Part shown: positions 8,426 through 17,295 of the stretch, one piece after another
Layout of the letters: each line of letters begins with the position of its first letter
How positions within the stretch are numbered: the stretch's first letter is position 1
NCBI GenBank assembly: GCA_947085815.1
Contig: CAMTXU010000013.1
Location: 23,825-87,824, forward strand
Direction: 5' to 3'
DNA: 64,000 bases
Source: Fen-1258 sp947085815
Lineage (GTDB): Bacteria; Bacteroidota; Ignavibacteria; Ignavibacteriales; Melioribacteraceae
Made by a program: the position numbers and the translations under genes
The notes under the pieces: model-generated
What the model was told of the DNA's origin: nothing
The model's database searches: none
The model's input: only the letters and a program-made list of their open reading frames with translations

Positions 8426-9376
8426 ATGTCAAATAATCATCACAAAGTTATTATTATTGGATCGGGACCCGCCGGATTAACAGCGGCACTTTATACGTCC
8501 CGGGCTAATCTTAATCCGGTAGTATTCGAAGGAATGCAGCCCGGTGGTCAGTTAACAATTACAACCGAAGTAGAAAACTTTCCCGGTTTCGAACATGGAA
8601 TTCAAGGACCGGAGTTGATGGATATAATGCGGAAACAAGTTCAAAGATTTGGTGCACAATGTTTTTTTAAAAATGTTACCGAAGTCGATTTCTCAAAGCG
8701 CCCATTCACAGTCAAAACCGAGAATGAAATTTTTACCGCAGACTCCGTTATTATCTCAACCGGCGCATCGGCAAAACTTCTCAATATAGAGAGCGAAAAG
8801 AAATTCATGGGTTATGGAGTTTCTGCATGCGCAACTTGCGATGGCTTTTTCTTTAAAGGATTAAAAGTACTTGTAGTTGGCGGCGGAGATACTGCCATGG
8901 AAGAAGCAAATTATCTCACTAAGTTTGCTTCGGAAGTAACATTGATTCATCGTCGCGATGAATTTCGTTCTTCAAAAATTATGGAAGAGAGAGCTAGAAA
9001 AAACCCAAAGGTGAAATTCATTACCAGTGCTGTAATTAAGGAGATTTTTGGTAAAGAAGAAAACGGAAAAAAATTTGTGACGGGGGCGCTTCTGCAAAGT
9101 ACAAAGAACGGTTTAACGTGGGAGGTTCCGGCAGATGGAATTTTTATGGCGATCGGTCATCAACCAAATACATCTCTCTTCAAAGGAATATTGGATATGG
9201 ATGAAACGGGTTATCTACTTATTAATCCGGGTTCAACTCATACGAACATAGAAGGAGTTTTTGCCGCGGGTGATGTTGCAGATAAAAAATATCGTCAGGC
9301 AATTACCGCTGCGGGTAGCGGTTGTATGGCGGCTATTGACGCTCAACATTGGCTTGAAGAACAAGAGTTGGCTTAA
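8426..9376 (+). CDS. trxB: Thioredoxin reductase
   Basis: TrxB transfers electrons from NADPH through FAD to thioredoxin. The FAD-binding GSGPAGLTAALY lies near residues 12-23. The redox-active CATC spans Cys135-Cys138, followed by the NADPH motif GGGDTAMEEA and the C-terminal FAD motif GVFAAGDVADKKYRQ. The length of 316 residues is standard. A TTGGAGACAACG segment containing GGAG precedes ATG 8426. It appears monocistronic, ending in a palindromic repeat shared with a convergent gene. Confidence 0.96.
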   Translation: MSNNHHKVIIIGSGPAGLTAALYTSRANLNPVVFEGMQPGGQLTITTEVENFPGFEHGIQGPELMDIMRKQVQRFGAQCFFKNVTEVDFSKRPFTVKTENEIFTADSVIISTGASAKLLNIESEKKFMGYGVSACATCDGFFFKGLKVLVVGGGDTAMEEANYLTKFASEVTLIHRRDEFRSSKIMEERARKNPKVKFITSAVIKEIFGKEENGKKFVTGALLQSTKNGLTWEVPADGIFMAIGHQPNTSLFKGILDMDETGYLLINPGSTHTNIEGVFAAGDVADKKYRQAITAAGSGCMAAIDAQHWLEEQELA

Positions 9377-9382
9377 CTTTTT

Positions 9383-9459
9383 TTCTGAACGGAGTGAAAA
9401 GTCTCAATTTTTGTTTTGAGACTCTTCTCCAATGGAGTCCTTCGGGCACTTCGTTCTGA
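9383..9459. repeat. REPIN-like palindrome between convergent genes
   Basis: TTCTGAACGGAGTGAAAAGTCTC is followed by an inverted partner, GAGACTCTTCTC...CACTTCGTTCTGAG. Nested arms (AAAAGTCTCAA against TTGAGACTCTT, and CTGAACGGAGTG against CACTTCGTTCTGAG) form a long hairpin. The half-site resembles TCTGAACGAAGT at 45351 and the arms around the GIY-YIG gene at 28.1 kb. It probably also serves as terminator for trxB and the facing gene. Confidence 0.65.
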
Positions 9460-9467
9460 GTTATTAA

Positions 9468-9854
9468 TCAGTGATTTCCGTTTTTAAGTTTTCTTGTCGC
9501 TAAGAAAGCTGTAACAAATCCTAACCCTGTCATCGTTACAACCCAGAAACCCATCCATTCTCCGTGCACCTGATGATCTGTCCATCTATCGTTGCCGGTG
9601 CCATATTGAACTTGATAACCGGTCCATTGCTGAAATAGAAATCCGATTCCCAATCCCAATCCGACAAATAAAATTATTATACCAAGTTTCAACATGGTAT
9701 AAGGATCGCGTTTTGTTTTAAGGAGCTCCATCATTTGCTCGATGGACAATCCTTTTTCTATCATCATCTGTTTTTCTCTCGAACGGAAATAGATAAATGT
9801 AATTATTACCAATCCGATTACTAGAAACATTATAATGGGTATTAACTCTTCCAT
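9468..9854 (-). CDS. Small two/three-helix membrane protein (DUF6249-like)
   Basis: The 128-residue protein starts with a membrane helix (about residues 4-23). A charged stretch FRSREKQMMIEKGLSIEQMMELL follows, with a second helix near 56-74 and a third near 102-120. The pattern of one helix, an EKG-containing cytoplasmic linker and two more helices resembles DUF6249-type proteins found in Bacteroidota, often near sigma-factor genes. Here an ECF sigma factor is divergently encoded 206 bp away. The function is unknown and the family call is tentative. TTTATTCTCCTTTGGTTA upstream gives an AAAGGAG ribosome-binding site on this strand. Confidence 0.6.
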   Translation of the reverse strand: MEELIPIIMFLVIGLVIITFIYFRSREKQMMIEKGLSIEQMMELLKTKRDPYTMLKLGIIILFVGLGLGIGFLFQQWTGYQVQYGTGNDRWTDHQVHGEWMGFWVVTMTGLGFVTAFLATRKLKNGNH

Positions 9855-10024
9855 TTTATTCTCCTTTGGTTATTTTATACTTATGACCGAAACTCTAGAC
9901 TAAAGGTTACAATCAAATTTATTTTTCTTTTATACTTATTCCGTTATTTTAGAGAGGATTTTCGCCTCACTTCTTTGGACAAGGCGCATGCAATTTAGGT
10001 TACAAAAAATATTTAATAGAAAGT

Positions 10025-10052
10025 GTAACCTTATTTTCATTAATCGGGTCTA
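10025..10052 (+). promoter_or_regulatory. Possible ECF-type promoter
   Basis: GTAACC at 10025-10030 and GTCTA at 10048-10052 are 17 bp apart, a spacing and composition like many ECF-sigma promoters and so a candidate for autoregulation. GTAACC also pairs with GGTTAC upstream (near 9999), forming an inverted repeat. The closeness to the start codon (8 bp) would imply a nearly leaderless transcript, which lowers confidence. Confidence 0.3.
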
Positions 10053-10060
10053 ATGTAGTG

Positions 10061-10627
10061 ATGAGAAACTTAAGCGATGCAGAAATAATCGATTCAATCA
10101 ACAGAGGTAATGTTTCCGATTACTCTCTTCTGGTGAGCAGATATAAAAATAGAGCATTCTCTCTTTTAAGACGCTTGTTAAAAAATGAGATGGATGCCGA
10201 GGAAGCTTTGCAAGATAGTTTTTTGAAAGCCTACAATTCCTTGAAAGGATTCAGGAAAGAATCTCAATTTTCCACATGGTTTTATAGGATTGTTTACAAT
10301 ACCGGTCTATCAATCATATCTTCTCAAAAGAGGAAAATTGAACAGCAAATGAGTTCAATAGACGGAAAATTTGATCTTGCGAGTCACGATAATGAAGTTT
10401 ATAGCACTGCTGATAATGCTCAGCAATATATTCTAAAAATGGTGGATAAACTTCCGGTTAGAAACGCCCTGGTTGTAATCTTATTTTATATGGATGGTTT
10501 GTCACTAAATGAAATCAGTCAGGTTATGGGAACATCCTTAGTCAATACAAAAGTTTTACTTCACCGGTCACGCAATGCTTTGAAGGATTTACTTCTAAAG
10601 CATAACTATCAGGAGGAGATGTTATGA
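10061..10627 (+). CDS. ECF RNA polymerase sigma factor (sigma-70 family)
   Basis: This 188-residue sigma factor has region 2 (DAEEALQDSFLKAYNSLKGF and FSTWFYRIVYNTGLS) and region 4 (LPVRNALVVILFYMDGLSLNEISQVM with VKVLLHRSRNAL-like recognition helix). It is an ECF sigma of the RpoE-like type that redirects RNA polymerase in response to an envelope or stress cue. I prefer ATG 10061 over the GTG one codon earlier. The 4-base ATGA overlap with the next gene, a membrane-anchored anti-sigma candidate, forms the usual regulatory pair. Confidence 0.92.
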   Translation: MRNLSDAEIIDSINRGNVSDYSLLVSRYKNRAFSLLRRLLKNEMDAEEALQDSFLKAYNSLKGFRKESQFSTWFYRIVYNTGLSIISSQKRKIEQQMSSIDGKFDLASHDNEVYSTADNAQQYILKMVDKLPVRNALVVILFYMDGLSLNEISQVMGTSLVNTKVLLHRSRNALKDLLLKHNYQEEML

Positions 10628-11154
10628 GCAAATTAACGGATGAAATTTTGAACAGATACATAGACGGTGAGTTAGACCCATCAGAACTGAAGAATCTGCA
10701 AAATGAATTGAACAATGATGCCGATGCGCTCGCACGTTTGCAGGCTCTGCGGATAGTTGATTTATCACTACGATCATTAGAGGTTGAGAAAACTTCCGAT
10801 GTTTTTACGGAAAAGGTGATGAAGGTATTAGCTGAAACAAGAAGAGTGGCTAAGCCAAGAATTAACTATTTCTTTATCTCTATTATTTCAATTTTTTCTA
10901 TTGGTATTTTAGCTGTGCTGGTTGCCGCTTTTCGTTCCACCGAAAATGGAAGCGGTTCATCAACGCTTACTCCGTACGCAGACAGATTTAGAGAATTAAT
11001 CGGTAAAAATATTAATTCTCTTCAAAGCATTTTTGCGGATCCGAACGTGATGTTGGTTATTTCCGTTTTTTCGCTCATACTACTGGTCACCGTTTATTTC
11101 ACATTTGAAGCCCATAAAAGTTTTACGAAAAAACTTAACAGTATTTTGCATTAA
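10624..11154 (+). CDS. Anti-sigma factor, membrane-bound
   Basis: The 176-residue protein has an N-terminal cytoplasmic segment with LNRYIDGELDPSELKNLQNELNND, the helical pattern of anti-sigma domains (a zinc-less variant, since no HxxxCxxC motif is seen). Two membrane helices follow at about 81-101 and 139-160. It overlaps the sigma gene by 4 bases and has an AGGAGGAG ribosome-binding site inside it. By analogy with RpoE/RseA-type pairs it would hold the sigma factor at the membrane until a signal arrives. The triggering signal is unknown. Confidence 0.75.
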   Translation: MSKLTDEILNRYIDGELDPSELKNLQNELNNDADALARLQALRIVDLSLRSLEVEKTSDVFTEKVMKVLAETRRVAKPRINYFFISIISIFSIGILAVLVAAFRSTENGSGSSTLTPYADRFRELIGKNINSLQSIFADPNVMLVISVFSLILLVTVYFTFEAHKSFTKKLNSILH

Positions 11155-11155
11155 A

Positions 11156-11225
11156 GTAGAGACACGATTTATAGTGTCTAATTGTAAGACTCGACCTGCC
11201 TGAGGTAGGCAGGTCGAGTCTCTAC
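11156..11225. repeat. 70-bp compound palindromic repeat
   Basis: The outer GTAGAGAC...TCTCTAC arms enclose an inner perfect 14-bp stem GACTCGACCTGCCT / AGGCAGGTCGAGTC with a 5-base loop, plus a small GACAC...GTGTC hairpin. This has the form of a dispersed palindromic element. It sits after the anti-sigma gene and may terminate its transcript. Confidence 0.7.
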
Positions 11226-11292
11226 GTGTTCCTTCAATTAGCGTATCAGTTATACTTTCGATATTTTCGCTTCCACAATAAAAAGAAATATT

Positions 11293-12201
11293 ATGTCGCA
11301 CAAATCTGGATTCGTATCAATCATAGGAAAGCCGAACGTTGGTAAATCAACTCTGATGAACGCTCTAATAGGAGAGAAACTTTCAATTATTACAAATAAA
11401 CCGCAAACTACACGCAAGAAGATACTTGGAATACTTTCCGCTGAAAATTACCAAATCATTTTCCAGGATACACCCGGTATTCTTAATCCGGAATATCTTC
11501 TGCAAGAACGGATGCTGGATTATGTTTTTCAATCCGTAAAAAATTCTGAACTCGTTTTATTCATAATTGATATTAATGCAGATCCAAGCGGTAGTTTAAC
11601 GCTTAGTGATGAACGGGTCGTAAAAATTCTTTCCGAGGCGCAGTCGAAAAAAATTCTTCTCATCAATAAGATAGATTTATCAAACCAAAATGTGGTTGAG
11701 AATTTAATGCGCGATCTTTCCTCTAAAAATCTTTTTGACAAAATACTTCCTATTTCTGCTTCAGAGGGGTTTAATCTCTCTTCGGTAACCGAATCCATTA
11801 TCGAATATTTACCCGAACATCCAAAATATTTTCCCGATGATCAACTAAGCGACGAGAATGAACGCTTCTTTGTTTCGGAAATCATTCGTGAAAAAGTATT
11901 TGAACGATACCGGGATGAAATTCCCTACAGCACCGAAGTGATAATAGCCGAATTCAAGGAACGTGAAAACGCTAAAGATTATATAAGCGCTGAAATTGTT
12001 GTGGAAAAAGAAACTCAGAAGCCGATAATACTTGGAGCTAAGGGAGACGCAATAAAAAGATTAGGGCAGGAATCTCGCACCGCTATTGAAAAATTTTTAC
12101 AACACGAAGTTTATCTTGAACTCAGAGTTAAGGTTAGAGAAAAGTGGCGTTCAAATCCAACCATGTTAAAAAGTTTCGGCTATAAAAAGGATGATGAATA
12201 A
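11293..12201 (+). CDS. era: GTPase Era
   Basis: Era is a GTPase that binds 16S rRNA and aids 30S subunit assembly. The protein has 302 residues, the usual length. G1 is GKPNVGKST, the switch region is TTRKKILGIL, G3 is DTPGI and G4 is NKID. The C-terminal KH domain includes IILGAKGDAIKRLGQESR and the typical end VKVREKWRSNPTMLKSFGY. ATG 11293 precedes the canonical SGFVSIIGKPN start. Its last bases overlap the EamA gene, starting a long chain of overlapping genes up to 17200. Confidence 0.97.
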   Translation: MSHKSGFVSIIGKPNVGKSTLMNALIGEKLSIITNKPQTTRKKILGILSAENYQIIFQDTPGILNPEYLLQERMLDYVFQSVKNSELVLFIIDINADPSGSLTLSDERVVKILSEAQSKKILLINKIDLSNQNVVENLMRDLSSKNLFDKILPISASEGFNLSSVTESIIEYLPEHPKYFPDDQLSDENERFFVSEIIREKVFERYRDEIPYSTEVIIAEFKERENAKDYISAEIVVEKETQKPIILGAKGDAIKRLGQESRTAIEKFLQHEVYLELRVKVREKWRSNPTMLKSFGYKKDDE

Positions 12202-13165
12202 ACCCTTCCAAAAAACTCAAGGTAAATTTTTCGGCGAAGCAGCTCTTCTTTTGATGACAATTATTTGGGGAGGAACATTTGTAATTGTTAAAGAGTCGCT
12301 TAGCGATATTTCCACTCTATTATTTGTAGGGCTGAGATTTGGGATTGCAGCTTCAGTTCTTTTTATCTTCTTATCTTTAAAAAATATTTTAATCGATAAA
12401 AAAATTATTCTTCCTGGTGCGATACTGGGTATTTGGCTTTTCCTTGGATTTCTAACGCAAACCGCCGGATTGAAATTCACATCAGCCTCTAAATCCGGAT
12501 TTTTAACCGGCTCTCTTGTAGTTATGATCCCGTTGTTTCAGACAATTATCGAGAAGAAGATACCTACAAGAGGTGCGCTAATCGGTACCGGTCTCGTCTT
12601 TATCGGAATTGTTTTTTTATCAAGCGGAGGAAATTCTATTCCCGACTTTTTTAAGAATATAGGAAACGATTTTAATATAGGTGATGGGCTGACTCTGATT
12701 TGTGCTGCATTCTTCGCGCTTCATATTGTGTTCATGGATATAATTTCGCCTAAGTATGATTTTTGGAATTTACTCTTTTTTCAATTAGTCACTGTCGCGC
12801 TTTTAAATCTTCTCTTTTCCCTTATTTTTTCTTTCTCGTCAATTGAGCCGCTCAAATTTTCACTTTCGAAGAATCTTGTAGTCGGAATTCTTTACACGGC
12901 TCTTCTTGCCACGCTGGTTAATTTTGCTCTCCAGACTAAGTATCAAAAAGTGGTAACTCCAACCAAAGCGGGAATTATATACTCCTTCGAGCCGGTTTTT
13001 GCGGCGGTATTTGCTTTCTTTATACTCAACGAGAAAATTACTAACTTTGGTTTAGTCGGTTGTGTTTTGATCTTTCTCGGTTTAATTGTTTCTGAGGTAT
13101 TCGACACGCTCTTTACCCAAAAGAATCAATATTTGGAAGTACAATCAAAAAATGAAAAGAGCTGA
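12191..13165 (+). CDS. DMT/EamA-family transporter
   Basis: The protein has 324 residues with about ten membrane helices in two EamA repeats (roughly 12-146 and 166-300). Typical elements are LLLMTIIWGGTFVIVKESL near the N-terminus and GIIYSFEPVFAAVFAFFILNE in the second repeat. EamA proteins export metabolites or amino-acid derivatives; the substrate is unknown. The start ATG 12191 (or 12194) lies inside era, an 11-base overlap implying coupled translation. The end overlaps acyP by 14 bases. Confidence 0.9.
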   Translation: MMNKPFQKTQGKFFGEAALLLMTIIWGGTFVIVKESLSDISTLLFVGLRFGIAASVLFIFLSLKNILIDKKIILPGAILGIWLFLGFLTQTAGLKFTSASKSGFLTGSLVVMIPLFQTIIEKKIPTRGALIGTGLVFIGIVFLSSGGNSIPDFFKNIGNDFNIGDGLTLICAAFFALHIVFMDIISPKYDFWNLLFFQLVTVALLNLLFSLIFSFSSIEPLKFSLSKNLVVGILYTALLATLVNFALQTKYQKVVTPTKAGIIYSFEPVFAAVFAFFILNEKITNFGLVGCVLIFLGLIVSEVFDTLFTQKNQYLEVQSKNEKS

Positions 13166-13424
13166 AATTATAGTTAATGGTTTAGTACAAGGCGTTGGTT
13201 TCAGATATTTTGTAGTTAGGCTTGCGGAAAAGCTTGAATTGAAAGGGTACACAAAAAATTTATTTAACGGAGAAGTCTATACTATTGTTGAAGGAGAACA
13301 TTTTATTATTGAGGAGTTCTTCAATAAAATAAAAATTGGTCCTATTCATGCTAATGTAAAAAACGCTTCGATAAAGTGGAGCGAATATAAAAATGAATTT
13401 ACCCGGTTCGAGGTTAGATATTGA
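13152..13424 (+). CDS. acyP: Acylphosphatase
   Basis: This 90-residue enzyme hydrolyses carboxyl-phosphate bonds. The catalytic pattern VNGLVQGVGFRYFV (Arg of GFR) is near residues 7-20, with Asn in YTKNLFNGEV at the second catalytic site. The start ATG 13152 fits the known beginning MKRAEIIVNG; an upstream in-frame start exists but would add unrelated residues from inside the EamA gene. It overlaps its neighbours at both ends (14 bases before, 4 bases after). Confidence 0.93.
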   Translation: MKRAEIIVNGLVQGVGFRYFVVRLAEKLELKGYTKNLFNGEVYTIVEGEHFIIEEFFNKIKIGPIHANVKNASIKWSEYKNEFTRFEVRY

Positions 13425-13912
13425 ACTCAAAAATTAAAATCGGTTTTGGTTATGACGTACATGCCTTTGCCCCCGGCAGGAAATTAATACTCGGCGGCAT
13501 TGAAATACCTCACGATAAAGGATTATTGGGTCACTCCGATGCAGATGTACTTCTCCACGCTATTTGTGATGCAATTCTTGGTGCGCTCGCGCTTGGAGAC
13601 ATTGGCAAACATTTTCCTAATACCGATCCAAAGTACAAAGATGCGGACAGCAAGGTGTTGTTGGATAAAGTCCGCTATCTAATGAATGATTTTCATTACG
13701 AAATTGGAAATATCGATTCTACAATCCTTTTGGAAGACCCTAAAATTTCTGCGTTCATTCCCGAAATGCGAAAAGTTATTGCAACAATTCTTGATGTAAA
13801 TGTAGATCACATTTCGGTTAAAGCTACAACTTCCGAGAAGTTAGGTTATGTCGGACGTGAAGAAGGTTGTGCCGCTCAAGCAGTTGTTCTTCTCAATAAA
13901 AAAGAAAAATAA
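13421..13912 (+). CDS. ispF: 2-C-methyl-D-erythritol 2,4-cyclodiphosphate synthase
   Basis: IspF makes the cyclic diphosphate in the MEP isoprenoid pathway and is usually a homotrimer with zinc. The protein has 163 residues with GFGYDVHAF (metal ligands Asp and His), GHSDADVLLHAICDA (third ligand His) and the end motif KATTSEKLGYVGREEG. All are intact. The start is TTG at 13421, overlapping the acyP stop by four bases; no ATG lies near the conserved N-terminus. The stop shares one base with the dedA start. Confidence 0.96.
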   Translation: MNSKIKIGFGYDVHAFAPGRKLILGGIEIPHDKGLLGHSDADVLLHAICDAILGALALGDIGKHFPNTDPKYKDADSKVLLDKVRYLMNDFHYEIGNIDSTILLEDPKISAFIPEMRKVIATILDVNVDHISVKATTSEKLGYVGREEGCAAQAVVLLNKKEK

Positions 13913-14520
13913 TGCTTGAACAGATAATCTCTTATATCGGTACGCTGGATCCCACTTTAATCTATCTTGTCCTTTTCTTATTCGCATTCATCGAGAATAT
14001 TTTTCCCCCATCTCCTAGTGATTTTGTAGTTCTCTTCGGCTCAACTCTTATAGCGCATTCCACTCTCGACTTTCTCCCCATTCTTATATTAACAAGTGTG
14101 GGTAGCGGAGCGGGATTTATAGTTATGTATTTTATAGGCGAGTATTTTGGAGAAAAAATATTACGTAAGGGGAGATTCAAATTCATAAAAGAAGAATCTC
14201 TGCATAAAGCCGACCTATTTTATCACAAGTATGGTTACAATATAATTATTGTAAATAGGTTTCTCCCGGGAACTCGTGCGGTTGTAAGTTTCTTCTCAGG
14301 CGTTCATCGTCTTAAACCCGCACGGACTTTTATTTACGCAGCGGCAAGTTCTTTCTTATGGAACGCCTTGCTGATATTTCTTGGAATTAAGTTGGGCGAG
14401 AATCTTGAAATTGTTGATAGTTATCTTTTCAGATATTCACAAATCATATTATCACTTACGGCTTTACTCTTAGTTTATGTTGTTATAAGAATATGGATGA
14501 AAAAGAAAAAGAGCAAATGA
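13912..14520 (+). CDS. DedA/SNARE-associated (VTT-domain) membrane protein
   Basis: This 202-residue protein belongs to the DedA family of inner-membrane proteins, now linked to lipid carrier flipping and membrane homeostasis. The family pattern is present as ENIFPPSPSDFVVLFGSTLIA, then GSGAGFIVMYFIGEYFG and NRFLPGTRAVVSFFSGVHRL with its conserved Arg and Gly residues. About five hydrophobic helices are seen. The ATG overlaps the ispF stop by one base and its TGA overlaps lnt by four. Confidence 0.9.
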   Translation: MLEQIISYIGTLDPTLIYLVLFLFAFIENIFPPSPSDFVVLFGSTLIAHSTLDFLPILILTSVGSGAGFIVMYFIGEYFGEKILRKGRFKFIKEESLHKADLFYHKYGYNIIIVNRFLPGTRAVVSFFSGVHRLKPARTFIYAAASSFLWNALLIFLGIKLGENLEIVDSYLFRYSQIILSLTALLLVYVVIRIWMKKKKSK

Positions 14521-16172
14521 AAATTTTTCAAAAATATAAAATGGCGGCAACTGTAGAAGAAAAAAAAGAGCAGAAGAAAGATTTGTTGCTGGGGTTATTG
14601 AGCGGAGTATTACTCGGTTTATCATATCCTCCTATTCCTCTTCCATTCTTAAGTTTTTTTGCGTTTATTCCTTTTTTCTTTGTGATGGAAAAAAGAGAAA
14701 CACTCGCGTCATTAAACAGGTTTACTTATTTCGCACTTTTCTTCTTCAACCTAATTACTTTGTATTGGGTCGGGAGCTGGACCAAAGAAGCCGATACTTT
14801 TTTAATGATCTCCGGTGCGGCACTATTATTTTTCAATCCTTTCTTTTATTTGATAATACCAACGCTCTACCATTTCTCAAAAAAAATATTTGGAAAAAAG
14901 ATTGCACTTTTTCTCTTTCCATTCTATTGGGTGACGTTTGAATATCTCTATAGCTTAACAGATGCTCGTTTTCCCTGGCTCACGCTCGGAAATTGTTTAC
15001 CATATTTTAATACATTTATTCAAATTGCCGATATCATTGGCGTTTACGGGCTCTCAATTGTAATTTTTTTCATAAATATTTTTTTATATCTCTCCCTAAA
15101 AGAAGTTAGAACAGAAAAAAAAATTAACAATTCATACGCTATACCGGCTATAACAATATTCTTTTTGGTACTGATTTATGGAACAGTGAAGCTATCAAGC
15201 TTTACAATGTCGGAGAATAAAGTAAAAGTCGGTTTGATACAGCCGGATCTGAATCCCTGGGATAAATGGAAAGCCGGAAATCTTAATAATCAGCTTGATC
15301 AATATTTAAGTCTCTCAGAAAAAGCGGTTAATGAAGGAGCAAAACTAATTGTTTGGCCTGAATCGGCATTACCGGTTTATTTACTTTCCGGGAATTATGA
15401 TTTTGAAGTCTCGCGAATTCATCAGTTTGTAGATTTCAACAAAATTAATTTACTAACCGGTATGCCTGATCTGAATTTTTATTTCAACAGAAAGGAATCT
15501 CCGAAAGATGCAAAAGAAACTAAGAACGGCACTTTATATACTTCTTACAATTCAATTCTACTATTTAAACCAAATTCTATGGATGTTAAAAAATATGGAA
15601 AAATAAAACTTGTCCCGTTTGGAGAGCACGTTCCATTCGTAGAACAATTACCGTTTCTGGGTGAATTTATTAAATGGGAAGTCGGCATTTCTAGCTGGAA
15701 TGTCGGGCGCGATCAAACTGTATTCGATCTTACAAGAACAGGCAGTGTCCCTCTAAAAATTGGTGGAGTTATCTGCATCGAGTCGATATATCCCGACTTT
15801 GTAGCGGACTTTGTACAGCGAGGAGCTAATCTGATTGTAGTTGTGACAAATGACAGCTGGTACGGAAATTCGAGCGGACCATATCAGCATAAAGAAATTT
15901 CTGTATTGCGTGCTGTAGAAAACCGGAAGTCGGTTATTCGTACCGCCAATGGAGGAATAAGTTGTATAATAGATCCTCTTGGAAGAACTATTTCATCAAC
16001 AAAACTTTTTACGAGAGATGTTCTGGTGGGCGATGCTGTTATTCAAGATGGATTAACGATCTACTCACGCTTCCCGCTGGTCTTTCCCCTTCTTTCTTCA
16101 TTCATTTCGATAGGAACAATTTTATTTTTCATTTATAAAAAAATATCAACTAAACTGAAGAAGCAATTATGA
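14517..16172 (+). CDS. lnt: Apolipoprotein N-acyltransferase
   Basis: Lnt adds the third acyl chain to lipoproteins in the inner membrane. An N-terminal region of about six to seven membrane helices is followed by a nitrilase-type catalytic domain. The Glu-Lys-Cys triad is visible as VWPESALP (Glu), YGKIKLVPFGEHVPF (Lys) and GGVICIESIYPD (Cys), with NDSWYGNSSGPYQH following. The 551-residue length is normal. An ATG at 14493 would add eight residues; 14517 gives the ATGA overlap seen elsewhere in this operon. A single C-terminal helix closes the protein. Confidence 0.94.
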   Translation: MKIFQKYKMAATVEEKKEQKKDLLLGLLSGVLLGLSYPPIPLPFLSFFAFIPFFFVMEKRETLASLNRFTYFALFFFNLITLYWVGSWTKEADTFLMISGAALLFFNPFFYLIIPTLYHFSKKIFGKKIALFLFPFYWVTFEYLYSLTDARFPWLTLGNCLPYFNTFIQIADIIGVYGLSIVIFFINIFLYLSLKEVRTEKKINNSYAIPAITIFFLVLIYGTVKLSSFTMSENKVKVGLIQPDLNPWDKWKAGNLNNQLDQYLSLSEKAVNEGAKLIVWPESALPVYLLSGNYDFEVSRIHQFVDFNKINLLTGMPDLNFYFNRKESPKDAKETKNGTLYTSYNSILLFKPNSMDVKKYGKIKLVPFGEHVPFVEQLPFLGEFIKWEVGISSWNVGRDQTVFDLTRTGSVPLKIGGVICIESIYPDFVADFVQRGANLIVVVTNDSWYGNSSGPYQHKEISVLRAVENRKSVIRTANGGISCIIDPLGRTISSTKLFTRDVLVGDAVIQDGLTIYSRFPLVFPLLSSFISIGTILFFIYKKISTKLKKQL

Positions 16173-17200
16173 AAAAAGTTATTGATTTAAGAAGCGATAC
16201 GCTTACAAAACCAACGAATGAAATGCGCAAAGCTATGTATGATGCGGAAGTTGGAGATGACGTTTATAAAGAGGATCCGACCGCAAACGAACTTGAAAAA
16301 TACGCCGCGGAACTTCTTGGTAAGGAATCGGCTCTCTTTGTACCGAGCGGAGTAATGGGCAATCAAATTTGCTTGAATGTTCTGACGCGACCCGGAGATG
16401 AAGTTATTTGTGAAAAGGATGCTCATATTTTTCAGTATGAATCCGGTTCTCCCGCCGCATTAAGCGGACTTCAATTGAGTTTGGTTGATGGTATCAAGGG
16501 TGTATTCACTCCCGATCAAATTGAATCTTTGATCCGCCCGGAGAGCGCTTATTACATGGCACGTACAAAAGTCATCGAAGTTGAAAACACACACAACCGC
16601 GCCGGTGGAACAATTAATCCGATTGAGAACATTAAAGCGCTTAGCGAGCTGGCAAAAAAATATAATCTCTACTTTCATCTCGATGGCGCGAGAATTTGGA
16701 ATGCTTCTGTTGCAACCGGAATTTCTCCGGCTGAATACGCAAAATATTTTGATACTGTCTCTTGTTGCCTCTCTAAAGGATTAGGCGCGCCAATAGGATC
16801 TATTATTGCAGGCACAAAAGATTTTGTCAAGCAAGCTTTTCGTGTGCGCAAAGCTTGGGGTGGTGGTATGCGCCAGGTTGGTGTTCTTGCCGCTGCCGGA
16901 TTGTTCGCTTTGAAAAATAATATTTCACGATTGAAAGAGGATCATGAAAAAGCGCGAGTTTTGGCGAACGATCTTGCGAAACTTCAAAACATTTCGGTTG
17001 ATATGGAATCAATACAGACGAATATTGTTATGTTCACACCCATAAATATTTCTGTTGAAGATTTTTTGAAAAAATGCAAAGAGAATGGATTAAAGCTCGG
17101 AACGGGAAAAGTTGGTGTGATAAGGGCTGTGACTCATATGGATGCTTCTATGGAAGAGATTAAAGAAGTTGCAATAATTATAGAAAGAATTACTTCATAA
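16169..17200 (+). CDS. ltaE: Low-specificity L-threonine aldolase
   Basis: This PLP enzyme cleaves threonine or allo-threonine to glycine and acetaldehyde. The N-terminus DLRSDTLTKPTNEMRKAM is diagnostic. FVPSGVMGNQICLNVL, the ENTHNRAGG motif, HLDGARIWNASV and the PLP lysine in SCCLSKGLGAPIGS all appear in order. The 343-residue length is normal. The ATG overlaps the lnt stop by four bases, extending the era-to-ltaE overlapping operon. Confidence 0.93.
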   Translation: MKKVIDLRSDTLTKPTNEMRKAMYDAEVGDDVYKEDPTANELEKYAAELLGKESALFVPSGVMGNQICLNVLTRPGDEVICEKDAHIFQYESGSPAALSGLQLSLVDGIKGVFTPDQIESLIRPESAYYMARTKVIEVENTHNRAGGTINPIENIKALSELAKKYNLYFHLDGARIWNASVATGISPAEYAKYFDTVSCCLSKGLGAPIGSIIAGTKDFVKQAFRVRKAWGGGMRQVGVLAAAGLFALKNNISRLKEDHEKARVLANDLAKLQNISVDMESIQTNIVMFTPINISVEDFLKKCKENGLKLGTGKVGVIRAVTHMDASMEEIKEVAIIIERITS

Positions 17201-17208
17201 AACTATCG

Positions 17209-17290
17209 TGCTCTTGATCTTGTTCTTAATCTTAGTCGCTCACGAGATAGCGAAACAAAATCAAGAGCAAGATCATGAGCAAGAGCAAGA
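17209..17290. repeat. GAGCAAGA-type palindromic repeat, copy 1
   Basis: CTCTTGATCTTGTTCTTAATC runs into its near complement, TCAAGAGCAAGATCATGAGCAAGAGCAAG. The two arms can fold into an imperfect hairpin. The same vocabulary (GAGCAAGA, ATCATGATC, CTTAATC) recurs at 35148-35184 and 40095-40165, always just after a gene on the + strand. It is followed at once by the thioesterase ATG and may have separated that gene from the upstream operon. Confidence 0.65.
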
Positions 17291-17295
17291 AAAAA

